From Phalacrocorax aristotelis (lineage: Eukaryota; Chordata; Aves; Suliformes; Phalacrocoracidae): DNA of 64,000 nucleotides. Shown piece after piece: positions 50,138-60,350 of the stretch. The position numbers were made by a program, and so were the translations under genes. A model generated the notes under the pieces. That model worked only from the letters and a program-made list of their open reading frames with translations. It was not told where the DNA came from and ran no database searches. The DNA lies in assembly GCF_949628215.1 (NCBI RefSeq), contig NC_134279.1, positions 57,626,266 to 57,690,265 on the forward strand, written 5' to 3'. The stretch's first letter is position 1, and each line of letters opens with the position of its first letter.

Positions 50138-50480
50138 GGGGTGGGCTGGCCCACTCCGCGGCGCGGCGGGGGGAGAGGGAGGAGCAGGGCACGACCAAAG
50201 AGCGGGGGGACGCGGTGGGCTCGGCCCCGGCAAAGGGAAATGCCGACGGGGAGCGGGTGTCGGGGGGTAGCGGGGCGAGGGAGAGAGAGCCCGGCCGGGT
50301 CTGCGGTGGGCCGGGGGCGTTGCCCCAGCCCCGGGCCCGCTTCCCCCGCGGGAGCGGAGCGGGGCCTGGCCGGCGGCGGGGGGGACCCCGGCCCTCCTTA
50401 CGGCGGTGCGGAGAAAGTGCTAGAAGCGGCGGGGCCGACGTGGGGGGAGCGGCCCGTGCCCTGCCCCTCGCCCCCTCACC

Positions 50481-53400
50481 CCCCGCTCTCGGTGTGTTGC
50501 ATAAAGGTGCGTACGATGGTCGTGGCAGACAACACAAGCATTAGGTCGTTATTTTTAAAATTTCAGTATGATGATAAAACTGTCATGAAAGTCACCTGTC
50601 TTGCCGATTGCACCTCTGGAGTTTGAACCAGTTCCTGAACCAATCCAATGAAGTTGGGTATAAAATATTGGGCTTTTCATCTTTTATTTATGACCTGAGA
50701 AACTTCTCCATGCAATGTCTTTGGACTAGAGCATCTGTGAAGAAGGAAACAAAACCAACCAACCTGAAATACTAGAAATTGCATGGAGTCCAAACAGCCT
50801 TCCAGATTTAACTGGCAAACAGCCAGATGGGAGCCTTGTTGTAACTGAGAGATGCTTCACGGTTATCTTTCAAACAATGCAAATACTGAACACGAGTCAG
50901 CTGAATGTCTGCGCTCTGCTTGGTTTTGATGACTTTCTTCCCCCATTTCAGAATGATTTGGACCCCAGTGCAGCAAAATTTCTAAGTACCTGCCCAATTT
51001 AAAGCACATTTAAATTATCTTTAGATCTACTGCACTGTAAATCAGTGAGGAATCATTCACATCAGGTGGTTGCATGCATATGTTTCTGAACTGAGACCTA
51101 TTTATCAACCTTATTCAGTTTACAAAGAACTAGGGAAAGGAGCTTCCAGTTCAATCTTTGAAATATGGCCATAAAAGGTTCAAGATGCAGTGTCACATTG
51201 GTTCTACCTGTAACAAGACTTAGTGAAGAAAAGACAGGATAGCAAGGAGGGTTTTGTATTTTGTGTGCAAAGCTGGGATGTTGTCAGACAGGATAAAGCC
51301 TTGAGCAACCTGGCTGGTCTCATAGCTGACCATGCTTTGTGCAGGAGGCTGGTCTAAAGATATCCTGAGAACCCTTCCAACCCAAAATATCCCATGATTC
51401 AGTCGATCACAGTAAAGGGAAGAGCAGTACTCACTGTTCAAAACCAAAGATTTTTTTTTGGGAGGGGGGTTCACAGTAATTGACAGTATCATTTCTTTCC
51501 GGTTTTCCCCCCCTTATGTTTTAGCTGAAAACAGTCATTGATACCTATTGACGAGCTAAAAATGGCCCCAAATATTTATTCTATATATAGTATCTTTGAC
51601 TGTCTTTCCTTTTGTGATCAACTCTTCATGCACGATATGATACAAGTATAGCAAAGCAACTGGAATGGACAAGTATGATGCTAATGGTCTCTGATACATA
51701 CCTAGAAAAAACTGCATGCAGCTTCACTGAGAGGATGGCAAAGTACATCTTCCAGCCAGAGGTGGCTAAAAATGGCAAGAAAATTCCTGTTTCTGAATTG
51801 CTCAGTGGCAAATGGTGGTTATAACTTCAGCCTGCCTCAGAGCAATGGCAGTGCTCAGATACCTAGGTTACAGTCAGCCCTGGGATGGCTCCTGTGTCTA
51901 GGCTGTTGGGAGAGACTGCGAACAGCTGTGCAAGTGTTGTTTCACCCTCTGTGTGCTGTGAGCAGCACACAGGGACCATAGCAGGAATGATCATTTCTGG
52001 GGGAGGATCTGCCAAATCTATCGATGCATTAATTTTAAATAAACTGTAAGTATAACAATACAAAACTGCTGAAAATCTGCTACAGTTGCATAAAGATGTC
52101 TGCTTCTGGAAAGTCACATAGAAAGTGAGTGCTGTGTCATATCACTGTGTGATAGCCAGTCCCCATCGACCTCCTTGCAAAGAGGAAGTCTCTGAGCCAT
52201 CTTTCTTTAGTGCAGGTAGATGCACCTAGCACATTTTTAACCCAATACATTCCCATCACTGCAGTAAAATCAGCTCACCAAAAAAGTGACTGGAAATACT
52301 TGTGAACTTTCTGCACTGCCCAAATATAATAATAGTAGTTGTGGTGTTCAACACTGCCAGCGAATAAAGGTTTCGCTTAGATGTCTAATCTAGAAAGCAC
52401 AGACAGAGGAACCTTTGCTACATGTATAAACTTTTGGCAGATTTCTTTCTCTTAAATATAGAACTTGGTGGTAGTATTTTCTCCCTGTTTCAGTGGAAGG
52501 TTTACATAAGGAAGAACTAGACCTACAATTAAAGGCTTTTTCTGAGTTCAGAAGATCTAACAAAAGTAGCTATGACAAGCAGGGTGGTGTAGGAGACAAA
52601 GCTGGCTTTGGACAGTGCAGAGCTCCTGAAATGGAAACTGAGGTCGTAAACTATTCTTGAGAAGATAATTCTCCTATTCTCCTGCCAAAATCTAAGCCCT
52701 GAGGCAGTCCAAGTCCCCATCTTCAGGTGCACTATCTGCATCTGCCTAGCAAACACCTGAGACCTGTGCCTTTCTTCATTTTCTTATAACATGACTTGCT
52801 TCCCAAACAAAGGACCCCAAACCCATTCCTGGAATCTCTTTAATTCCCTACTCCCTACCTCCCAAAGAAACCACTGGTGTCCATAGCTGGCTGGTGGTGC
52901 CCAGGGCAGCGGGATGCTGGCATGTAGTGGTGGCAGGCACTGGAGCCACAGGAACTTGTTACTGCATGTTACCATTTTGGTGCCCGTTTGCACTTGTCCT
53001 ACAGTGAGTTGAAGGTATTTGAGATTACTGTAAGCACATCTGCTGGTTGGGGGTAAATCCTGCCTGAAGGCAGTTATGCCAGCTCAGTTATACCATAGTA
53101 GTGTGCTTGAGAGAGGTTGACTTAAACAGAAATGCAGCATCCTTGAAATGTTGCTAGGACTACTTTTGCCTAAGGCCAGTTCTGATGTTAAGTCAAAGCG
53201 TAACTAAGGTGGTATCCATCCATCTATTATAGGGACATTTAGGATGCCTTCATAATCAGCAGCAAGAAGAAGAAATTTGAGAGCATGTGTCAGTGGACCA
53301 AATAGAGATGTTAGCTTTGGGCTGAGACAAACTGTGCTGTGGAAACACCAGCTTCTCTCCCTCGACTATAAAGGGAGTTTATAGGACCTGGTTCAGGTAT

Positions 53401-53917
53401 AGAGGTCTACAGTAGTGATGCCAGCTTTCAGATGGATGAATCCAAACTTAACTGCCTGATGATGAGAGAAAGACACATATTTTTACCTCACTAATTAATG
53501 TTATTATAATGTATGGTTGAGTATGCATTATGGCATATAGCAAGGACAGACTATTTCTGCATGACAGGCTTTTAGCCTGGTAGATATGTGGCTGGAAGTG
53601 AGACAATTTCCTATCATTTGGCAACTAGTGTGCAGTTGGTAACTGGAAAGCTGATAAAACACTGTCCTTATTTGCCACTGCTATAATTTCCCATGTTAAT
53701 CTATCTGTACATCTATGTCTGCATCACTGTAAAGGAGAGATGAAACTGAATTGCCCCCAGCTGCTTTTGCATACAGGTTCTGCCAAGTGGAAAGAGAGAT
53801 ATATATTACATTCTCTTTATCACTGCTATACCACTATCACTGCTACCTAGCTGTACCACCAAATGTACATGGCTTTCCCAAAGTGAAAAATTGGTACTTG
53901 CTGGAGAAAGTCTTACG
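50481..53917. other. Intergenic, upstream of UCHL1
   Basis: AT-rich sequence after a sharp edge of the UCHL1 island. No exon or named repeat is recognised. A possible splice donor for a transcript divergent from UCHL1 is at 50510 (AAAGGTGCGT, plus strand), but nothing else supports such a transcript. Confidence 0.5.
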
Positions 53918-54436
53918 TGTTGTGGGTTAACCAAAGTAGGCAGTTAAGCTCCGCACAGCTGCTTGCTTACTCCTCCCCAGCAGGATGGGGGAGAGAATTG
54001 GAAGGGCAAGAGTGAGAAAACCTGTGGGTTGAGATAAAGACAGTTGAATAAGTAAAGGGGGGGGAAGACAAACAAGTGAAGCAAAAACCAATTATTCACC
54101 ACCAGCCAACCAATGCCCAGCCAGTCCCTGAGATACAGCCCCCTGAAAAACTATCCCCCCAGCTTTTACTGCTGAGCAGATGCCATATGGTATGGGATAT
54201 CCCCTGGGTCAGTTGTTGGGGTCAGCTGTCCCGGCTGTGTCCCTCCCAACTTCTTGTGGATGCCCAGGCTGCAGGGACAGCATGAGAAACAGAAGGCCTT
54301 GATGCTGTGCAAGTACTGCTCAGCAATAGCTAAACATCGGTGTGTTATCAGCACTGTTTTGGTCACAGATCCAAAACACAGCCCTGTGCCAGCTGCTATG
54401 AAGAAATTTAACTCCATCCCAGCCAGAACCAGTACA
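53918..54436 (-). mobile_element. Solo LTR of an ERVL-type avian endogenous retrovirus
   Basis: A 519-bp block with TG...CA termini. Read on the minus strand, it begins TGTACTGGTTCTGGCTGGGA, passes ATATCCCATACCATATGGCA and a degenerate TATA region, then ACTGTCTTTATCTCAACCCA, and ends GGTTAACCCACAACA. This order matches a LTR family I know from many neoavian genomes. No gag, pol or env sequence flanks it, so it is a solo LTR. The flanking 5-mers (TTACG and CTGTG) do not match, so the target duplication has decayed. Confidence 0.88.
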
Positions 54437-57077
54437 CTGTGTCACCAAATGTAAAACATGACAAACATATCTGAGGCCACTGTAGGAACAGCAGGCATCA
54501 GGGATCTGTGTAAGGCAGTAACATCCCCCTTCTCTTCTGGTAAATTTTCTGGAGCACAGCAGTAATTCCTGTGTGTGAGCACCCCAGCCTTTAATTAGAA
54601 GATCAGGGGGATCAAGAGGGCAAGCACAAATCACTGCTTTTATAGAGGGCCTGGTCTATGAAAGCTTTGAGCAGCAGGAGAGGTGTGTGTTTGTTCCTGA
54701 ATTGCAGCCAGGTTAAAGTAAATACTTCTGTGAGGAGTCTTGGTGACTGCAGCCCAGCTCTGTGGGACAATGTAAGTCCAGTTATTGCTCAGCACCTGGC
54801 TGTTGGCAGCTGCTCTCCAGGTCCATGGACCAGGAGCTCTGGGCTAAAATGTCTCAAATGTCAAGTAGGAGTAAGACTGGGAAGTAAAAGAAATTCAAAG
54901 CAGCTCAGAGCCGAGTTGGGAATGGAGGAAAAAACCCAAATCTTTCCTTACTTAATGTAAAGGTTGGAAAAGTTATGTTGTAACCCCTTCTCCACGAGGA
55001 GGGGATGTTTTGGCTAAGACATATAATGACTAAGGACTGCAGAGGTGGAGACATGCTGAAGGATGTGAAGTCTGGGTTTGACCTGTGATGAAGCTCAGCT
55101 GGAGAGGGGTAACACTGAAGCTATCCAGATAAAAGGGTCAGGCTTATGACAGGGGCTGTTCTGCCAAGGTCTACCTTTGTGTATGTTGACTACCAGCAAT
55201 GACTCTGTAATTACTCTGAACTACAGCCAAGTCCTCCAGCATATAAAAAACAAACTCTACATGCAATGCAATGGCTCTTCTGGAAGTCTGTAGGTGGAAG
55301 TGTTAAAGTGCTAAAATGTAGTTTTGAAGGCCTACCTCGAGAGTCTCAGCTCTGAAGAGTGTGACCATGATATTCTTGAATTCAGATCTGTCTGTCAGGG
55401 TGCTTAAGATTCTTCACCTTGTTCCTCTGCAAAATCGTGTCCACCATATGGTGATGGTGTCTATCAGAGGCACAGTCATAGTATGCTTTGTTTCATGGTA
55501 GAACCAGGACAAACAGAGAATGACTCCTTTCTCTTTCCACAAAGAAAGGTAAGAGGGATGTCATCGTTGGCAAGGGTGTCTCAGTTTCCAGTGAAATGAT
55601 ATACTATCTGCTTTTACTGGATTTGAAAGCTTGCAGGGCTTGTCTCAATAGATAAGGAAGACGGTATATTGGCACCTGGGCAATTGGCATGTGTCTCCTT
55701 CCCATCAAATGCTTTCTTTGGTGATGTTAGCAAGCCACCCTTTTTCTTCTATAGGCAGGAACAATCCTACTCTCTAGTCCAGTAGAGGAGAACAATCCCT
55801 CCTTCCTTTCTCTGTTTTGTTAATTTATACCTTCTCAGGATTAGTGCTTTTCATCTAGAGAGGTAAAATATACATCTCAAGAGGACCTCATTTTGCACAA
55901 TGCTTTAGCGTAATACACGTAGTAGCTAATAGTGAATTCTGATTTAGATGTAGCATCTGGATGATCTGTGATAAGGACTTACATCCCTGCTTACATTTTC
56001 CTCCAGTCAATGCTTTCGTCAGATTAACAGGCACAAGAGAAAACAAGACGAGCCATGTGAATTAAAATACTGGTTGTGAGAGAATTAAATATCAGCACTT
56101 GACCCTTGCAATACGCTCTCTTATAAAACACTGTGCCTCTTCCTAAGTGCTGAGTTGTGCCAGGCCATCCTGGGGTGACCCCAGTCTGCTTCTTCCCTGC
56201 AGTCTTAGTTCCTTCAGTCAAAACTTAATTAGCAAACCCTATCCTTAGACTTGTTTTTGAATACTCGTCAGCCATACACAGCACCCAGAAAGCATTCACA
56301 GCCTCTCCTCTGTGACTGCTGGAAGAGTTTACCTTAGGTAGGCTGAGTTTCTTGTGAAACAAAATAAAAGGCTGCTCTAAATTGTCTCCTGAGCACTACC
56401 CACTCTTAAGCCGGAGAAGAGTAGGGGAAAAAAGAGAAGCAAGCTGAGGAATGTTGTCAGTCAGCTGAAAGATTATCAAGACAGTGACTCCCTAGTACTT
56501 TTAAGATTGTAGAGATGCTCTTCCTCAGGTGTGTGGGGTGCTGAGGGAAAGGCATAGGCCACTTCCCAAATACCTGTTTACATCAGTGGTCTCTACCCTC
56601 AAGAATGAAACCTTTCCAGGGAAAGGACAGAACATATGCCTAGGGAGCTGCTGCAGAGGGACTTAACTTCTGGACCAAGTCTGTTGCCACCTGTGGTCTC
56701 TTTACATGCTAGCGTGGCTTTGGTGTTTCTCAGGAGAATGTAAGGAGCAAATGAAGAAATTGGCTTGCCTGCTGTTGGATAAAGAAGTGAGAGGTAGGGC
56801 TCTGCCAGAAGGGAATAGCAAGAGCTTCTGTCTCTGTTGCAAAAAAAAGCAGCTCTTCCTGCTTGCATGGCAACAGAGGCACCTGTAGACAAGGACTCTC
56901 ATGTGAAGGGGGTTTATTGTGAAATGTTGTCACTCCTCTAGTCCAGCAGCACAGACCATCTTACACTATGTCCTGGAGGTCAGCTTATTTTCTTTTGGGG
57001 GGAGGCAAGAGGGGATGGATAGTGATGAGGATTAACCCAGATGTAAAAGGCATTCTTTCCTCCTGTCTTTTTTATGC
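54437..57077. other. Intergenic, no gene seen
   Basis: Ordinary AT-rich DNA. Several short frames occur on both strands, none with recognisable motifs. Confidence 0.55.
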
Positions 57078-57240
57078 AAATCACAGAATTTGATTTGGAA
57101 AAGACCTCTAGGATCACCAAGTCCAACTGCCAACCCAACACCACCATGCCTCCTAAACCATGCCCTGAAATGCTATGTCTACATGTTTTTTGAACACCTC
57201 CAGGGATGGTGACTCCACCACCTCTCTGGGCAGCCTTCAT
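57078..57240 (-). mobile_element. CR1 LINE 3' fragment, minus strand, short
   Basis: AAATCACAGAATTTGATTTG, then GGAAAAGACCTCTAGGATCA, CCTCCAGGGATGGTGACTCC and ACCACCTCTCTGGGCAGCC are the last 160 bp of CR1. It is heavily 5'-truncated; the junction at about 57240 abuts an unassigned open frame. Confidence 0.92.
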
Positions 57241-57246
57241 CAGAAT

Positions 57247-57655
57247 TTACAGTAGTTGACACCTGAAATCAGTGAACAACAAAGCCACATAATGCAACAA
57301 AAAAGCAAGCTGTTTTGTTAACTCAGTCACAGAATCGTGAAAGATGCTTGCTTTGTTCCAGACTTCTGACATAGTCCTGTACTCTTGCTGTACCTTATAA
57401 TTAGCCTTCTGGTGAAATGTTTCCATCTGATTTTCATATACATATTCATCCTCACCTATATAAATTCTGAAATAAGGTGTGCTCAGCTCGGCACATTCTC
57501 TGAAAACCCTACTTCCATAACAAAAATGTCTTAGGTAATACAAGCTACCCTGAACTTCTATACATAACAGGGACATGCGTGCCACGATATTTACACCAAC
57601 TTGTGCTAAAGGATTTACTTCCTCACCTACCTCTGCATGCTCTTGAGGATTTTGT
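57247..57655 (-). other. Unassigned open reading frame of about 135 codons
   Basis: The minus-strand frame is open from about 57655 to a TAA at 57247; the first ATG is at 57576. It reads VARMSLLCIEVQGSLYYLRH near the start and FHQKANYKVQQEYRTMSEVW in the middle. Composition is protein-like (Tyr, Glu, Gln and Cys rich, two hydrophobic stretches) in AT-rich DNA. I do not recognise it. Frames of 120-135 codons also occur by chance elsewhere in this window, so length alone is not evidence. It could be a lost gene's exon, an old retroposed fragment or chance. Confidence 0.2.
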
Positions 57656-57989
57656 TTTCAGAGAAGTGCCCTGAAGTAAAGCCTCAGCTGCAGACAGTTT
57701 GTGAGAAGTTCAAGCATGGTCCTTCTGTTAGAGCTTCTTCACGTGGGGAGCGATGTTGGCACAGAGCTGCTGCCAGTCCAGTAAGTGAAGCCAAGAGCCT
57801 GAGGTCCCTGGATTGCCCTGAGACCTGCCTGCCTAGCTAGTCCTGTCCTGAAGTGGGATGGCTGTGCGGGATCGCATGGGAAGGATATTTTCTGCATCTC
57901 AGCCAGTCCCAATCTACCTCCTCCACATCACTCTTAAGTTCCTAGCCACTATACTTCTCTATCTGTATGTTTGGTGTGCAGCTCTGGCA

Positions 57990-58060
57990 GGCTGGTGATT
58001 CAGAAGTGACTCATAGCAGCACAGCTCTGTCACTTTCTCAGCGTGACCTTGGCAGATAGA
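57990..58060 (+). mobile_element. MIR-like SINE fragment
   Basis: CTCTGTCACTTTCTCAGCGT followed by GACCTTGGCA matches the MIR segment CTCTGCCACTTACTAGCTGT followed by GTGACCTTGGGCA. Only this piece is readable. Confidence 0.45.
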
Positions 58061-60336
58061 AGGCCTCACAGACCTAGATCTAAGCTGCTCTTGCTTCTCC
58101 ACAGCGAGTAAAAGCGTTAAATAAATCCCTTAGTCATGCTGGTGGAATTCAGTATGTGCTTCTTAGCTGCCGAGATCTCCAAAGTCTTGCCTGTACCAAT
58201 TCTTATGTTAATTACAAATTAACAGCAGCTATTCACTTGTACTTATAAGACAAGGCTTTGATTTCAAAATGTGTAAGAATGAGAGACTTAAACCCACATT
58301 AATAACCATTTTCCAGATGTACATCTGGCCGAACATAACCCTTGGTTAAGTTTTAATTCTGTCACGAAGCGTTTTACACATGGTGACCAGCCAGTGTATC
58401 ACTAATGCAAAGCAGTCGGGTTGTACATGCTGCGCGTACCAGCTGGGGGACACAGCAGTGCAGGGGCCCAACTGCTCTGACAATGCTGTGGATATCGCCG
58501 GCGGAAGGTTATTAGTCTTGGCTCAACTGCAAGCAATTAACATTAAAAACACAGTGAAACAAGCTCAGTCGGGAAACATTGTCCCTTCCAGGCTTGCCTC
58601 TGTCCCCAGCCACTCTCAGAGCCTACCTCTACAGTTCCTCCTGATGTGTCTTCAGAGGCTGGTCTCAGAACATCAACAGCAGCGAGAAAAGGAGGTTTTT
58701 CTGCCTCTCTGCTCTGGGAATTTTTCCACACTATTTAAGAAGCAGAGTATTCCAACACCCCACCTTCAGAGAAATGTTTAGACTGTCACTGATGGAGAAA
58801 CTTTTTCTCAGGATCAGTTTAACAAGCATTTGAAGTGTTTAGCCAAAGCACGTGTGTGTATGAGCACATCATTGGGCCCTTGAGCCTGGAGGTATTTAGC
58901 TTACAAATACGCATGCTGAAAGAAATCCCTCTCTCAGCGGAGAAAAATATTTAGATGGTGAGGGGAACTACACTATGGATCAGAAAAACAATGGGACTAT
59001 ACCATTCTGCAGCTGCAAATATAAACACAAAACATGCTGCTCTTTCCCATGTAAGTTTATACACATAGGGCAAAATCCCCACTGAGTGCATTCGCAGCCT
59101 GAGCTTTTCTATCTGTATTTAGGATATTAGACACTGGAATTTTGTCTCTCATTTCAGCACTGACCTTCTGCTGTTAGTAAACCTGGTGTTTCCAATTTTA
59201 TCTTAGCTTTCTACACCTCTTAATTAATGTGTATTAGTGGATGTGAATGTGTATATATGCATATATATATGCAAGTTATATTCTCCTATATGAACAAATT
59301 GTGTTTGTTTGCAAGCTAGCATAGTCACTCTGCTCGCCTCCCTCAGAACTTGCCTGTAATACAAAAAAAAATGGAGTTGTCCCTGTCTGGGTAAGTGGGT
59401 GGGCTTGGTAAGCACATCATGTGTAATCAGGGAGTTTATATGCCTGGGGGCCAGGCCATGCCAGCTTTCCTTCACCTCACCCATAGGAAATCCCAATATA
59501 CTGCTATATAACAGGCAGGGAAAGGGGAGATCAAAGAACTGTATCTAGTCAGGCATCTAAGAGATCATTTATAGCTTACTTTACAACTATTCCTGGATGC
59601 AAGGCTTTGCACTCCTGAAGAGCTAGAAAAAAACTTTAAAATTATCATTCTGCCTTGCTTGGTATGTCAAGAAATCAGCAAACTGCTGCTCTGCAGATTG
59701 CTCCCGCTTGAACTCGTACCCATAGAGCCTTTGTTAATGTAGTGGTAACGTGCCTGAGCTAGCTAATGCAGTGGGTGGGAGAGGGCTCCATGAGTATAAC
59801 AGGAGGCCTTGATTTAAACTGCTGGAGTAATCTTATCTGAGACTGATGGTCTTTGCTTCTCCATAAATAACACAGGGAAATTCCTCCATGGCAGAATTAG
59901 TCTTTTGCTATATGCCTGCCCAGGGAGCACTAGTGAGACAGCAACTCAAAGTAACAGGAGCAATACATGCTTTTGCACAGGTCCTGGGAAGCAACGTGTC
60001 CAGGGGCCTGAATCATCTGAGCGTGGTCAATCCTGAAATCACAAATTATACGCTACAAGTTTAATTCTTAAATCTTCTATCTGCGTGTGTAATGTGTATG
60101 GTGTTTTTTGTTCTTTCTGAAAAATTATTTGATGTAGTATTTTAAGATGGAGACATAATGTTGCAGCGAGTTGTGTGAATATGTTAAGACAAACAGTTCC
60201 AAAGAAAATTACCATTCTGCTATAACTCAATTCTCCTAATTAAACTTCTATGTTAAGCTTGGGTTTAGGATCAATATATTCAGAAGAAGGTTTTTTGATG
60301 GTGTAGTTTCCTCTGAAATATGAAAGTAAAATGGCA

Positions 60337-60350
60337 CCACTAGATGGTAG
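60337..60350 (+). promoter_or_regulatory. Candidate CTCF binding site
   Basis: CCACTAGATGGTAG fits the CTCF core CCASYAGRKGGCRS at 13 of 14 positions (T for C at position 12). It lies between the UCHL1 promoter and the presumed APBB2 promoter. Occupancy is inferred only. Confidence 0.4.

Larger units (their letters stand above)
49200..50480. promoter_or_regulatory. UCHL1: CpG island of UCHL1
   Basis: This stretch is very GC-rich and dense in CpG, with abrupt edges into AT-rich DNA. It covers the UCHL1 promoter, exons 1-3 and their introns. Long open frames on both strands, up to several hundred codons, arise from lack of AT-rich stop codons and low-complexity Pro/Arg/Ala/Gly composition; they are not supported as genes. 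Boundaries are by eye. Confidence 0.85.

Noticed and set aside
49143-50544. Very long open frames on both strands (up to 464 codons) across the UCHL1 CpG island
   Set aside because: They are Pro/Arg/Ala/Gly-rich compositional frames in DNA lacking AT-rich stop codons, and they overlap the real UCHL1 exons 1-3 in other frames or read through their introns.
58380-58781. 133-codon plus-strand frame
   Set aside because: No recognisable domain, and length is within the chance range seen elsewhere in this window.
59735-59870. Possible MIR (GTAGTGGTAACGTGCCTGAG, then GGAGGCCTTGATTTAAA)
   Set aside because: Resemblance is too weak and broken by a non-matching insertion.
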